Assembly (NCBI GenBank): GCA_002371615.1
Contig: DFGA01000050.1
Span: 1-64,000, forward strand
Length of the DNA stretch: 64,000 nt
Reading direction: 5' to 3'
Origin: Lachnospiraceae bacterium UBA3762
Lineage (GTDB): Bacteria; Bacillota; Clostridia; Lachnospirales; Lachnospiraceae
The position numbers and the translations under genes were made by a program. The stretch's first letter is position 1. Every line of letters starts with the position of its first letter. The notes beneath the pieces are model-generated. The model had not been told where the DNA came from, made no database searches, and saw only the letters and a list, made by a program, of their open reading frames with translations. Of this stretch, positions 17,209 to 25,439 are shown piece by piece.

Positions 17209-18645
17209 TTAAACGGGATATGCTCCGGCTTCCGTATCTGCCTTCTTCATATCCACTTGTGTCTGCTGTGCTTCACGATACTTGAAGAAGTCTATCGCAA
17301 CCTGAGGGAACAGTGCATACGAAAGCACATCCTCATCCTGCTGCTTGTACTGCTTCATCTCAGACTCAAGTGTTTCAAGCTCGGGTTTATCATGACCTGT
17401 AGCCTCCGCAGAACGTGCTGTGGATCTCTTCTCACCCGGAATTACCTTGTTAATGACTTCTTCACTCATAGGCTTAACGGTCTGGCCGTAATTACCTCTG
17501 AGCAGATCCTTAAATTCTCCGGTAGCCATCTTATATCTCTCGCCCATAAGAACGTTAAATATAGCCTGTGTTCCGACGATCTGTGACGAAGGTGTAACAA
17601 GAGGCGGCTCACCGCAGTCTTTACGTACTCTCGGGATCTCCTCAAGAACTTCCTGATACTTATCTTCCGCATTCTGTTCCTTAAGTTGCGAAACCATGTT
17701 TGAAAGCATACCGCCGGGAACCTGGTACAGAAGTGTTTTGATGTTTACTCCGAGCACCTTTGTACTCATAAGTCCGGACTCTATGCACTCTTCTCTGTAC
17801 GGGCGGAAGTAGTCAGCGATCTCGGCAAGCTTTGTCTGGCTGTAACCTGTATCATAAGGTGTTCCCTTGAAGGTCTCAACCATAACTTCCGTTGCGGGCT
17901 GGCTTGTTCCAAGTGCAAACGGTGAGATTGCACAGTCAATAACATCAACACCGGCTTCTACTGCCTTAAGATATGTCATCGAAGCTACACCTGATGTATA
18001 GTGCGTATGTAGCTGAATAGGAAGCTTTGTATTCTCCTTCATGGCTTTGATAAGCTCTGCAGCTCTGTAAGGAACAAGAAGTCCTGCCATATCCTTGATA
18101 CAGATCGAATCAGCGCCCATCTCTTCGATCTTCTTGGCTGTCTCTGCCCAGTACTCAAGAGTATACGCATCGCCGAGTGTATAGGAAAGAGCAACCTGTG
18201 CGCTTCCTCTTCCTTCCTGTTTCTTAACACGGTTAGTTGCGTCGACAGCAGCCTGAAGGTTTCTAAGATCATTCAGGCAGTCGAAAATCCTGATAATATC
18301 AATACCGTTGGCAACCGATTTTTCAACGAAAGCATTAACAACATCATCTGCGTAAGGTCTGTAACCGAGTATGTTCTGACCTCTGAAAAGCATCTGCAGC
18401 TTGGTTTTCTTAAATCCGTCCCTCAGTTTACGAAGTCTCTCCCATGGATCCTCTTTCAGGAAACGAAGAGATGCATCGAATGTGGCACCACCCCAGCACT
18501 CAACTGCGTGGTAGCCTATCTCATCCATCTTACCTATGATGGGAAGCATAACCTCGGTGGGCATTCTTGTTGCAATAAGCGACTGATGCGCATCACGCAG
18601 AACGGTTTCCATTATGCCAACCGGTTTCTTTTCAACTTCACCCAT
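17209..18645 (-). CDS. oadA: oxaloacetate decarboxylase alpha / pyruvate carboxyltransferase subunit
   Basis: This protein transfers carboxyl groups between biotin and pyruvate/oxaloacetate. The 478-residue protein is a HMGL-like TIM barrel: TVLRDAHQSLIATRM starts it, then ECWGGATFDASLRFL, RGQNILGYRPYADDVV and IRIFDCLNDLRN. SICIKDMAGLL and QLHTHYTSG supply metal-ligand residues, with a conserved C-terminal domain (PGGMLSNMVSQL). It has no biotin domain, which is encoded separately upstream. The ATG at 18645 has GGAGG eight bases ahead; the frame to 18660 is rejected. A structured 73-bp element separates it from the beta-subunit gene. Confidence 0.9.
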   Translation of the reverse strand: MGEVEKKPVGIMETVLRDAHQSLIATRMPTEVMLPIIGKMDEIGYHAVECWGGATFDASLRFLKEDPWERLRKLRDGFKKTKLQMLFRGQNILGYRPYADDVVNAFVEKSVANGIDIIRIFDCLNDLRNLQAAVDATNRVKKQEGRGSAQVALSYTLGDAYTLEYWAETAKKIEEMGADSICIKDMAGLLVPYRAAELIKAMKENTKLPIQLHTHYTSGVASMTYLKAVEAGVDVIDCAISPFALGTSQPATEVMVETFKGTPYDTGYSQTKLAEIADYFRPYREECIESGLMSTKVLGVNIKTLLYQVPGGMLSNMVSQLKEQNAEDKYQEVLEEIPRVRKDCGEPPLVTPSSQIVGTQAIFNVLMGERYKMATGEFKDLLRGNYGQTVKPMSEEVINKVIPGEKRSTARSAEATGHDKPELETLESEMKQYKQQDEDVLSYALFPQVAIDFFKYREAQQTQVDMKKADTEAGAYPV

Positions 18646-18696
18646 TATATTTTCCTCCATATAATTATAATTGAATAGTACAAGGAGTGTCGCCCA

Positions 18697-18769
18697 TTAG
18701 GGTTCGACTACGTCGAACAGAGGGCTCCACGTGAAGTCAGGGTCCCACCGCTAAAGCGGTTCCCCCTAA
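18697..18769 (-). other. cloverleaf-like structured element between decarboxylase genes
   Basis: On the minus strand TTAGGG (18764-18769) pairs with CCCTAA (18697-18702), closing a 73-base unit. Inside are a perfect hairpin ACCGC-TTTA-GCGGT (18747-18760), an imperfect GGGACCC/GGAGCCC stem, and a perfect hairpin GTTCGAC-GTA-GTCGAAC (18702-18718). There is no T run, no ORF and no tRNA anticodon arm. It could be an mRNA processing or stability element that sets subunit ratios, or a REP/MITE-like genomic repeat. The gap 18646-18771 holds nothing else except AT-rich sequence near the next ribosome site. Confidence 0.6.
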
Positions 18770-18771
18770 CA

Positions 18772-19920
18772 TCAAACTCCAAATATTGCCATGAATGTTC
18801 CGGCAGCTACGGCTGTACCTATAACTCCCGCAACGTTCGGACCCATAGCATGCATCAGCAGGAAGTTTGTAGGATCGGCTTCGGCACCGACTTTCTGCGA
18901 AACACGTGCTGCCATCGGAACCGCTGATACACCGGCTGACCCGATAAGCGGGTTAACCTTACCTTTTGTCATAACACACATCAATTTGCCGAAAAGAACT
19001 CCTGCAGCCGTTCCGAAAGCAAATGCCACAAGACCGAGAACAACGATCTTAAGTGTATTGGCATTAAGGAATGCAGCGGCCGAAGTTGTTGCACCTACAC
19101 TTGTACCAAGCAGAATAACTACTATATACATAAGTGCGTTGCTTGCGGTGTCTGTAAGCTGTCTTACTACTCCCGATTCCCTGAAAAGGTTGCCGAGCAT
19201 CAGCATACCTACAAGGGGAGCAGTTGTGGGAAGAATCATACAAACAACTATCGTAACTATTATCGGGAACAGTATCTTCTCGAGCTTTGTAACCGGGCGA
19301 AGCTGTTCCATTTTGATCTTGCGCTCCTTTTCAGTCGTAAGAAGTTTCATAATAGGCGGCTGAATAATCGGCACAAGTGACATATACGAGTAGGCCGCAA
19401 CCGCAATCGGACCAAGAAGTGCCGTCTGGCCGAGCTTACTTGCAAGGAATATCGATGTAGGACCGTCTGCTCCACCTATGATGGCGATGGCTGCAGCAGC
19501 CTTATCATTAAATCCCATTGCAATAGCCAAAAAGTATGCGGCATAAATACCGAACTGTGCTGCCGCACCGAGAAGAAAACTCTTAGGATTGGCAATAAGC
19601 GGACCAAAGTCCGTCATCGCACCTACACCCATGAATATGAGTGAAGGCAGTATAGCCCATTCATCCAGCTTATAGAAGTAGTACAGGAGTCCACCCGTCC
19701 CGTTTGCGGCCTCTTCTATTTTCAGCATAATATCCGGATAGATATTAACAAGCAGCATACCGAATGCAATGGGGGTAAGCAACAGCGGCTCAAATCCTTT
19801 CGCTATTGCCAGATAAAGGAACAAACATGCTACAGCTATCATAAGATAATTGCCCCAGGACAATCCCAAAAATGCCGTCTGCTGTAACAGGTTCCCAAAT
19901 GTATTTGCTACATATGACAT
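18772..19920 (-). CDS. oadB: Na+-translocating decarboxylase beta subunit
   Basis: The membrane subunit decarboxylates carboxybiotin and exports Na+. The 382-residue protein has about ten hydrophobic segments. Family motifs include FMGVGAMTDFGPLIANP, AIAIIGGADGPTSIF, PPIMKLLTTEKER and SAGVSAVPMAARVSQK, the last followed by the conserved LMHAMGPNVAGVIG. These match OadB, MmdB and GcdB alike, so the parent substrate cannot be told from this subunit. GGAGG precedes the ATG at 19920. Confidence 0.95.
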   Translation of the reverse strand: MSYVANTFGNLLQQTAFLGLSWGNYLMIAVACLFLYLAIAKGFEPLLLTPIAFGMLLVNIYPDIMLKIEEAANGTGGLLYYFYKLDEWAILPSLIFMGVGAMTDFGPLIANPKSFLLGAAAQFGIYAAYFLAIAMGFNDKAAAAIAIIGGADGPTSIFLASKLGQTALLGPIAVAAYSYMSLVPIIQPPIMKLLTTEKERKIKMEQLRPVTKLEKILFPIIVTIVVCMILPTTAPLVGMLMLGNLFRESGVVRQLTDTASNALMYIVVILLGTSVGATTSAAAFLNANTLKIVVLGLVAFAFGTAAGVLFGKLMCVMTKGKVNPLIGSAGVSAVPMAARVSQKVGAEADPTNFLLMHAMGPNVAGVIGTAVAAGTFMAIFGV

Positions 19921-19950
19921 TTTATATCCTCCACAGATTCATTCTTATGA

Positions 19951-20319
19951 TCAGTTAAGCGTTGCAAGAAGCTGTCCGGCTGCACAAGGATCGCCTACCG
20001 CACAATCTATTGATGCTACTGTACCGTCCTTAGGTGCAACAACAGGGATCTCCATCTTCATTGCCTCGATGATCACAACAGGATCTCCTGCTTTAACTGC
20101 TGCTCCGACATTTGCTTCGATCTTGAACACTTTACCTGCCGCACCGGCCTCAATTCTCACGCTTCCTGCTCCCTGTGATGCTGAAGCTGCAGCCTTGGGT
20201 GCTGCGGGTGCTGCCTTGGGAGCCGCCTTCGGTGCCGCAGCAGGTGCTGCTGAACCTGTTCCTTCTTCTACTGTAACGTCATATACGTTTCCGTTAACGG
20301 TAATTGTATAATTTTTCAT
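19951..20319 (-). CDS. biotin carboxyl carrier protein of the decarboxylase
   Basis: A 122-residue biotin carrier. The N-terminal strand (KNYTITVNGNVYDV) leads to an Ala/Pro/Lys-rich flexible linker at about residues 25-50. A biotinyl domain follows with the target lysine in EAMKMEIPV. It carries CO2 from the carboxyltransferases to the membrane subunit, and the BirA encoded at 29620-30369 is the obvious ligase. AAGGAGG precedes the ATG at 20319; a longer frame overlaps the upstream gene and is rejected. Confidence 0.94.
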   Translation of the reverse strand: MKNYTITVNGNVYDVTVEEGTGSAAPAAAPKAAPKAAPAAPKAAASASQGAGSVRIEAGAAGKVFKIEANVGAAVKAGDPVVIIEAMKMEIPVVAPKDGTVASIDCAVGDPCAAGQLLATLN

Positions 20320-20335
20320 GATGATCCTCCTTATA

Positions 20336-21130
20336 TTACCTGTTCCATACACTGTTTGGTCTTCTAACAATACTTCTTACAACAAAATCATCCGATGAGC
20401 CGCCGTAAGAGGCCGCTGCGATCGCTGCCGTTATCACGGCTACAAGTTCAAGATCGTCTTCCTGCTCTTCTTTTTCGACTATCTGTGCGATAGTATTATC
20501 AACAGCTGCGATCTTCGGATCTTCTTTACTCTTTGAAAATGCCGCCTGAATCTTCGGAATGAAGTTAAACAGACTGATTATCAGTGAAATGATAATAAGT
20601 ACGATAAATACAGTCCCCATTCCGAGTAATGTGTTAAGGCCGGCCTTTTGCATCTTCTCGCCGAAAGTCCAATCAATGTTGGTGGTAAGAGAATTAAGTG
20701 TTTTATAAAGATCGTCCTTATAAATAGCCTCAACCTTTGCGGTTCTTTTGGAACCGACAACATCAAGTGTAACTATTATGTTTTTGTCTGAATCGTCATA
20801 AGCCGCATTCATTCCCGTAATCGAAACAAAATCTCCAAGATCCGCCCGGGCTCCGTTCCATGAGCTTATGGCATTAACCATTCCGTTTCCGTTCGCCTTG
20901 ACGCCGAAGTAATTGGATATTACATATTCAAGATATTCGCCGCCCTGTTCGGTCAGTTCCGCAGACTGCTGTTCATCAAGCGCTGCTAAAAACTGCGTTA
21001 CAAGATTGCTTGTAGTCTGTTCAAGCGCAGTGGCAACTTCCGCATCAAGAGTCTTTCTTGCACTCTGCCCACAGCCGGCAAGTAACAGGATTACGGTCAT
21101 AAAACATAATATCAGTTTGAATTTTTTCAT
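20336..21130 (-). CDS. OadG-like gamma subunit with lipoprotein ectodomain
   Basis: A 264-residue protein. It starts with a lipoprotein signal ending LLLAGC (Cys20). About 130 residues of soluble, outward-facing domain follow, then one membrane helix (about 163-191, MGTVFIVLIIISLIISLF). The cytoplasmic tail is typical of OadG, ending SSDDFVVRSIVRRP and NSVW. OadG normally has only the helix and tail (about 80-120 residues) and holds the complex together. The lipid-anchored front domain is an addition of unknown role. Position between the carboxyltransferase and biotin carrier supports the gamma-subunit call. Confidence 0.82.
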   Translation of the reverse strand: MKKFKLILCFMTVILLLAGCGQSARKTLDAEVATALEQTTSNLVTQFLAALDEQQSAELTEQGGEYLEYVISNYFGVKANGNGMVNAISSWNGARADLGDFVSITGMNAAYDDSDKNIIVTLDVVGSKRTAKVEAIYKDDLYKTLNSLTTNIDWTFGEKMQKAGLNTLLGMGTVFIVLIIISLIISLFNFIPKIQAAFSKSKEDPKIAAVDNTIAQIVEKEEQEDDLELVAVITAAIAAASYGGSSDDFVVRSIVRRPNSVWNR

Positions 21131-21150
21131 ATTACGTGTCCCGCTCCTTT

Positions 21151-22578
21151 CTATACTGTTCCGTGCTTCTTGGCAGGTCTGTCCTCTCTTTTTGTATAAA
21201 GCATTTCAAATGCTCCGATCACATACTTTCTCGTGTCAGCAGGTGCGATCACCTGATCAACGTATCCGCGTCTTGCTGCGCTGTCAATGCTGTTCTGAAG
21301 CTTATCGTATTCTTTTGCTCCGTCGGCTATAGCAGCCTCTCCCTTTCCGTCAAAAATCACTTTGGCGGCGAGATTGGCATCCATCATTCCGATCTTGGCG
21401 CTGTCCCATGCGATTGTAATATCAGCACCCATAGCCTTGGAATTCATGACAATTCCGGCACTTCCGAAAGCCTTGCCGGTCACAACATTAACCTTCGCAA
21501 CAGTTGCATTGGCAAATGCAAACGCAAGCTTGCTTGCTGCCCTTGCGATTCCTTTTTCACAATCCATATCGGCTTCATATCCCGTTACGTTCGTCAGTGT
21601 AAGGACCGGTATGTCAAACGAATCGCAGAAGTTGACAAAATCAGCCGCCTTAGCTGCTGAATCCACAGTAAGGACAGTATCGCTATCCCATACTTTCTTA
21701 CATTCATCATCATAGCCTTCGGATCTGTTTGCAACACATCCGACCGTCTGACCGTTAAGTCTTATAAATCCCGTTGTGATCTGTTTTCCGAATCCGGATT
21801 TAACTTCAAAATAGGAATTGTCATCAGCGATCATTGAAAGTGCTATGGATGAATCACCTACACATCCGGCAATATCCGAAACCGCGCGGTTAAGATCATC
21901 CGTACACTCACTGTCTGCACCGAACTCATCATTATTGGAAGGAAGCATTGAAACAAGGCTCCTGATCTCTCCGTATATTTCAGCTTCACTTGCTACAACA
22001 TCAACATTGCCGGCCTCATCTGCCTGGAAGGCTGCTGATGCCGTATCATTCTTCTCTTCATAATTACCGCAAAGAGCGTTGGGGGAATTAACGAAAAGCT
22101 TTGCGCCCTCCTCCATAAATGTAAAATCAGTCATTCCGGTAAACAGAGAAAGTCCTCCGCCGCACTTACCGAATACCGCGGTAATCTGCGGGATCACACC
22201 GCTTGCCATTGTCTGTGCCTTATAGATCCTTCCGAAAGCAGCGAGAGCATCGGTAGCTTCATTAAGACGAAGTCCTGCCGAATCGATAAGTCCGATAACG
22301 GGTGCACCGACTTTGAGAGCAAGATTGTAAAGATTCACTATTTTCTTTGCATGCATCTCGCCAACAGAACCTCCGAGTACAGATGCATCCTGACTGTATA
22401 CATAAACAAGGCATCCGTCAATAAGACCGTAACCTGTTACAACACCGTCACTGGCAGCATCCTTCGGTTCCATGTTAAAATCGGTGGAACGTGCAGTAAC
22501 GCTCGCGCCGAGTTCAACGAAACTGTTTTCATCAAGCAAACTTGCTATACGTTTGCCTGCAAGTGAAGAATTACTCAT
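21151..22578 (-). CDS. acyl-CoA carboxyltransferase (MmdA-like)
   Basis: A 475-residue carboxyltransferase with the crotonase-like double fold of MmdA, PccB and GcdA. It has a CoA-side half (SQDASVLGGSVGEMHAKKI, then VIGLIDSAGLRLNEA and FGKCGGGLSLF). The biotin-side half has DIPVLTLTNVTGYEADMD and GKAFGSAGIVMNSKAMGAD. It would move a carboxyl group from methylmalonyl-CoA or a similar thioester to biotin. It is shorter and more divergent than typical MmdA (about 510), so the exact acyl-CoA is uncertain. It is the first gene of the operon. GGAGG precedes the ATG. Confidence 0.85.
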   Translation of the reverse strand: MSNSSLAGKRIASLLDENSFVELGASVTARSTDFNMEPKDAASDGVVTGYGLIDGCLVYVYSQDASVLGGSVGEMHAKKIVNLYNLALKVGAPVIGLIDSAGLRLNEATDALAAFGRIYKAQTMASGVIPQITAVFGKCGGGLSLFTGMTDFTFMEEGAKLFVNSPNALCGNYEEKNDTASAAFQADEAGNVDVVASEAEIYGEIRSLVSMLPSNNDEFGADSECTDDLNRAVSDIAGCVGDSSIALSMIADDNSYFEVKSGFGKQITTGFIRLNGQTVGCVANRSEGYDDECKKVWDSDTVLTVDSAAKAADFVNFCDSFDIPVLTLTNVTGYEADMDCEKGIARAASKLAFAFANATVAKVNVVTGKAFGSAGIVMNSKAMGADITIAWDSAKIGMMDANLAAKVIFDGKGEAAIADGAKEYDKLQNSIDSAARRGYVDQVIAPADTRKYVIGAFEMLYTKREDRPAKKHGTV

Positions 22579-22614
22579 TGCAAAACCTCCATATAATATA
22601 TTTGAATAACCGCA

Positions 22615-22660
22615 ATTATACGCACTTTAAGTATTTTAACACAGTGCCCGGATTTTTCAA
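22615..22660 (-). promoter_or_regulatory. decarboxylase operon promoter region
   Basis: Minus-strand TTGAAA (22655-22660), a 16-bp spacer and TAAAAT (22633-22638) form one candidate. A perfect TATAAT at 22615-22620 with a poor -35 forms a second, nearer the gene. Confidence 0.5.
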
Positions 22661-22686
22661 AGCGAAAAATAAAAGAAAAAGGTTAC

Positions 22687-22711
22687 AAAAAAAGGACCTC
22701 ACGGTCCTTTT
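22687..22711 (-). terminator. terminator after scpB
   Basis: GGACC-GTGA-GGTCC with flanking A/T pairs runs into seven Ts on the minus strand. It begins inside the scpB stop codon, giving a very short 3' end. Confidence 0.92.
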
Positions 22712-23375
22712 AAATGTCAAGTTTTAACTGTACCTCTTCAGCAGCTTCCTTCTTGAATTCCTCAAGCCGGTCCGGAGCTATATCCGGAAGGTCTTCAAGC
22801 GACTTGACTCCAAAGCTTCTGAGGAATTGCTCGGTCGTCCCGAAAAGGAGCGGCCGTCCCGGAGCATTTAGTCTTCCAAGTTCGGTAATAAGTCCGTATT
22901 CCAACAGTTTGTTAATTGGATGGTCACATGACACTCCGCGTATCTTCTCAACTTCGGCTCTTGTAACAGGCTGTTTGTATGCAATGATCGATAGGGTTTC
23001 AAGCGCAGTGTCGGACAAGTGCATATTCTTAGGGATCTTGGCAACCTTGATCAGATACTCATACATTTCGGTTTTCGAACACATCTGAACACTGTTATCA
23101 AGTTCCACTATCGTAAGTCCGAACTCCTTATTGCGCTCATATTTTGCCTTCATCTTCCCGATGAGTTCTCTTGTTTCGTCTTCATCATATCCGATGGCAT
23201 CGGCAAGTTTTTTGATCTCAACCGAATCACCCATTGCAAACAGGATCGCCGACACCGCAGCTTCGGGATGCTCCGCGCGTACCTTCTCGTCAGGCTCGCT
23301 TGTACTTTCCGCTTCCGGTGCGATATCAAGTTCCTCTATATTATCTTTTAACGATTCTTCAAATTCTTTTTTCAT
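22710..23375 (-). CDS. scpB: segregation and condensation protein B
   Basis: ScpB binds ScpA and SMC to form the bacterial condensin used in chromosome segregation. The 221-residue protein begins with an acidic 35-residue stretch. Two winged-helix domains follow, with AVSAILFAMGDSVEI at the start and LETLSIIAYKQPVTRAEVE, the family signature, in the second. GRPLLFGTTEQFLRSFG is also conserved. It follows scpA by 66 bp, and GAGGA precedes the ATG. Confidence 0.95.
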   Translation of the reverse strand: MKKEFEESLKDNIEELDIAPEAESTSEPDEKVRAEHPEAAVSAILFAMGDSVEIKKLADAIGYDEDETRELIGKMKAKYERNKEFGLTIVELDNSVQMCSKTEMYEYLIKVAKIPKNMHLSDTALETLSIIAYKQPVTRAEVEKIRGVSCDHPINKLLEYGLITELGRLNAPGRPLLFGTTEQFLRSFGVKSLEDLPDIAPDRLEEFKKEAAEEVQLKLDI

Positions 23376-23441
23376 ATTATCCTCTAAATGGTCATCGACC
23401 CTAATGATTTATTCATTTTCACACGCGCCCCTCCTATCAGC

Positions 23442-24188
23442 CTATGCAGCCAAAGACGTTATCATAATATCATCGAACAGGTTCTCCTGCACGATCCTGA
23501 TCTTCCCTGTCTTCATCATTTCAAGCATCACAAGGAAGGTAACAACGATCTCCATCTTGGTCGGCTGCGCTTCAAGAAGCGCCCTGAAAGAGAACTTCTT
23601 GTGGGTCCTGACATACATCTCGATATACAGCTGCTTCTCTTCCAGATTGATCTCGTCTTTCTCTATATTTCCAAACTTGCTTCGTATAGGATCTATCTTG
23701 TCCGTCTGCTTACGTACAACGGATTTGAATATCTGATTAAGCTTTGCAAGATCCACATCCCCAACAAGTTTTTCATAATCTATCGGTTCAACGTACTCAA
23801 GAACTTCCTTCGGAAGCGTTGCACTCTTATACACATTACGCACTGCATCGATCTGTCTGTCCTTGAGTTCAAAGGACATATATTTGTACATCTTGTATTC
23901 GATAAGCTTTTCAACAAGCTCCGCTCTGGGATCTTCCTCTTCACCGTCTTCATTGACTTCAGCCGGAAGAAGCATTCTGGCTTTGATGTCCAGAAGAGTT
24001 GCTGCCATAACAAGGAACTCACTCATGATATTGAGATCCTCTATCTCCATCTGTTTAAGATATTCAAGATACTGGTCAGTGATAAGCGCAATCGGAATAT
24101 CATATATATCCACTTTATTCTTCTCAATAAGATGAAGAAGCAGATCAAGCGGTCCTTCGAATTTTTCAAGTTTAACATTTATAGCCAT
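23442..24188 (-). CDS. scpA: segregation and condensation protein A
   Basis: The kleisin subunit bridging the SMC heads. The 248-residue protein starts with the signature KLEKFEGPLDLLLHLIEKNK and continues IYDIPIALITDQYLEYL, which contacts SMC. A Glu-rich middle leads to a C-terminal winged helix (VTFLVMLEMMKTGKIR). The ATG at 24188 has GAGGGAG upstream and lies 15 bases after the phosphoesterase stop. The phosphoesterase, scpA and scpB form one unit ending at the hairpin after scpB. Confidence 0.95.
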   Translation of the reverse strand: MAINVKLEKFEGPLDLLLHLIEKNKVDIYDIPIALITDQYLEYLKQMEIEDLNIMSEFLVMAATLLDIKARMLLPAEVNEDGEEEDPRAELVEKLIEYKMYKYMSFELKDRQIDAVRNVYKSATLPKEVLEYVEPIDYEKLVGDVDLAKLNQIFKSVVRKQTDKIDPIRSKFGNIEKDEINLEEKQLYIEMYVRTHKKFSFRALLEAQPTKMEIVVTFLVMLEMMKTGKIRIVQENLFDDIMITSLAA

Positions 24189-24203
24189 AGGTTTCTCCCT
24201 CAT

Positions 24204-25058
24204 TTACGGCCGTATCGTAACCGATACGATCTCAGCCTTGTTGAATATCCTTATTGGAACCGAATGCCAGCCTATTCCGCGGCTAACGATCATTGTTGTG
24301 CTGTTTTCCGTAAATGATCCTGAATCATATTTAGGAAACAGTCGAAGCTGGGGAGATATTACTCCCCCGATACCCGGTATTGCTACTATACCCCCATGAA
24401 GATGCCCCGCCAGAACAAGATCCGCCCCAAAGTCCACGTAATCATCAAAGAAATCCGGGGTATGCGCTATCAGTATATTGTATCTGTCATGATCAGCCCT
24501 TCCGAGAGTTTTCTCGATAACACTGTCCGGAAGTTTTGTCCTCACACCTCTTCTGTAATTTTCAATCGGAATATCATATCCGTATATCCGTATGTTGTTA
24601 CCGGCGCTGTCGGAATACGTATCGGAAAGAAACTCTATTCCCAGTTCCGTAACATATTTTACGAGTTCATCATATTTCCCTTTAAATTTATCCGGTTCCG
24701 CTTTATATCTTTGTTCGTGATTTCCCAACCCGTAATAAACTTTATATTTTCCCGAGAGTTCCTTTAAGAAATCGAACGTAACATTCGATTTATCATTGGT
24801 CTTTGAATAACTTGTGATCATATCCCCCGCAAGAATAACAAAATCGGGATTGATCTTATCTATGGATTCTATAAGTTTTTTGTTACCGTCATGTGTCACA
24901 TCGGTATCATGAAGATCGGACAGCATCACAAAACTGACAGTCGACTCGATATTTTTGTCGGTATGAAGATCATATTCAACTATGTCATATCCGCTGCTTT
25001 GCACATACACAAATGCTATAAACGCTGCTATGACCAGAATTGTCAGTATATATATCAA
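24204..25058 (-). CDS. membrane-anchored metallophosphoesterase
   Basis: A 284-residue calcineurin-fold phosphoesterase resembling YkuE. An N-terminal hydrophobic segment (about residues 2-19) would anchor it. The metal-binding blocks are all present: LSDLHDT, ILAGDMI, GLGNHEQR, IAHTPDFFDD and LAGHLHGG. Substrate is unknown; relatives act on nucleotides or lipid precursors. The start appears to be TTG at 25058, supported by AAGGA nine bases upstream and by the anchor following at once. It leads the operon with scpA and scpB. Confidence 0.88.
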   Translation of the reverse strand: MIYILTILVIAAFIAFVYVQSSGYDIVEYDLHTDKNIESTVSFVMLSDLHDTDVTHDGNKKLIESIDKINPDFVILAGDMITSYSKTNDKSNVTFDFLKELSGKYKVYYGLGNHEQRYKAEPDKFKGKYDELVKYVTELGIEFLSDTYSDSAGNNIRIYGYDIPIENYRRGVRTKLPDSVIEKTLGRADHDRYNILIAHTPDFFDDYVDFGADLVLAGHLHGGIVAIPGIGGVISPQLRLFPKYDSGSFTENSTTMIVSRGIGWHSVPIRIFNKAEIVSVTIRP

Positions 25059-25117
25059 GCCGCCAAGTCCTTCTGCAATATTTTGTTGCCAGTCTCTTCT
25101 TCAATACAACATATGGT

Positions 25118-25126
25118 ATTATATCA
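25118..25126 (-). promoter_or_regulatory. phosphoesterase-scpAB promoter (extended -10)
   Basis: Minus-strand TG-A-TATAAT is a perfect extended -10 about 60 bases before the TTG start. No -35 match is seen. Confidence 0.6.
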
Positions 25127-25161
25127 CGCATCGTACAATAAAAAAAGAAAAAGTTTAAAAA

Positions 25162-25191
25162 AACAAAAACCCCCGGTATTTACCGGGGGTA
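25162..25191 (-). terminator. rpsU terminator
   Basis: ACCCCCGGTA and TACCGGGGGT form a perfect 10-bp stem with a 2-base gap, followed on the minus strand by TTTTTGTTTTTTT. It starts 7 bases past the rpsU stop. Confidence 0.95.
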
Positions 25192-25197
25192 ATGATC

Positions 25198-25374
25198 TTA
25201 GTTATACTTTCTTTTTCTGGCAGCTTCAGACTTTTTCTTACGCTTTACGCTGGGCTTTTCATAATGCTCACGCTTACGGATCTCCTGCTGGATACCTGCC
25301 TTGGCACAACTTCTCTTAAAGCGGCGCAGCGCACTGTCTAAGCTTTCATTCTCTTTAACGATTACTTCTGCCAT
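25198..25374 (-). CDS. rpsU: 30S ribosomal protein S21
   Basis: A short gene found by translating between alaS and the phosphoesterase. The 58-residue product starts MAEVIVKENESLDSALRRFK, continues RSCAKAGIQQEIRKREHYEK and ends in a Lys/Arg-rich tail, matching bacterial S21. S21 lies near the anti-Shine-Dalgarno region of the small subunit. It has its own strong promoter, a leader with a hairpin near the ribosome site, a GGGGAGG site and a strong terminator, so it is a single-gene unit. Confidence 0.96.
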   Translation of the reverse strand: MAEVIVKENESLDSALRRFKRSCAKAGIQQEIRKREHYEKPSVKRKKKSEAARKRKYN

Positions 25375-25387
25375 CTTCCAAACCTCC

Positions 25388-25418
25388 CCTCAGTTCATAG
25401 ATTGTGCTAACCCTGAGG
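25388..25418 (-). promoter_or_regulatory. inverted repeat in the rpsU leader
   Basis: CCTCAG and CTGAGG pair around 19 bases just upstream of the GGAGG site of rpsU. The 3' arm runs into the ribosome site, so folding could limit access. Regulation by this hairpin is inference. Confidence 0.45.
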
Positions 25419-25439
25419 TTCAAATTTTGCACAAAATGA

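Noticed and set aside
18697..18769. tRNA gene, because of the GTTCGA stretch and cloverleaf-like pairing
   Set aside because: The D-arm and anticodon-arm positions do not fit, there is no plausible anticodon loop, and the T-loop-like hairpin has a perfect 7-bp stem with a 3-base loop.
21151..22578. Acetyl-CoA carboxylase beta/alpha subunit for fatty acid synthesis
   Set aside because: The neighbours are the Na+ pump beta and gamma subunits, and no biotin carboxylase or fab genes are present in the operon, so a decarboxylase/transcarboxylase role is more likely.
23388..24317. 309-residue plus-strand open frame opposite scpA and scpB
   Set aside because: It is antisense to two well-supported genes, has no ribosome site and its translation shows no protein-like features.
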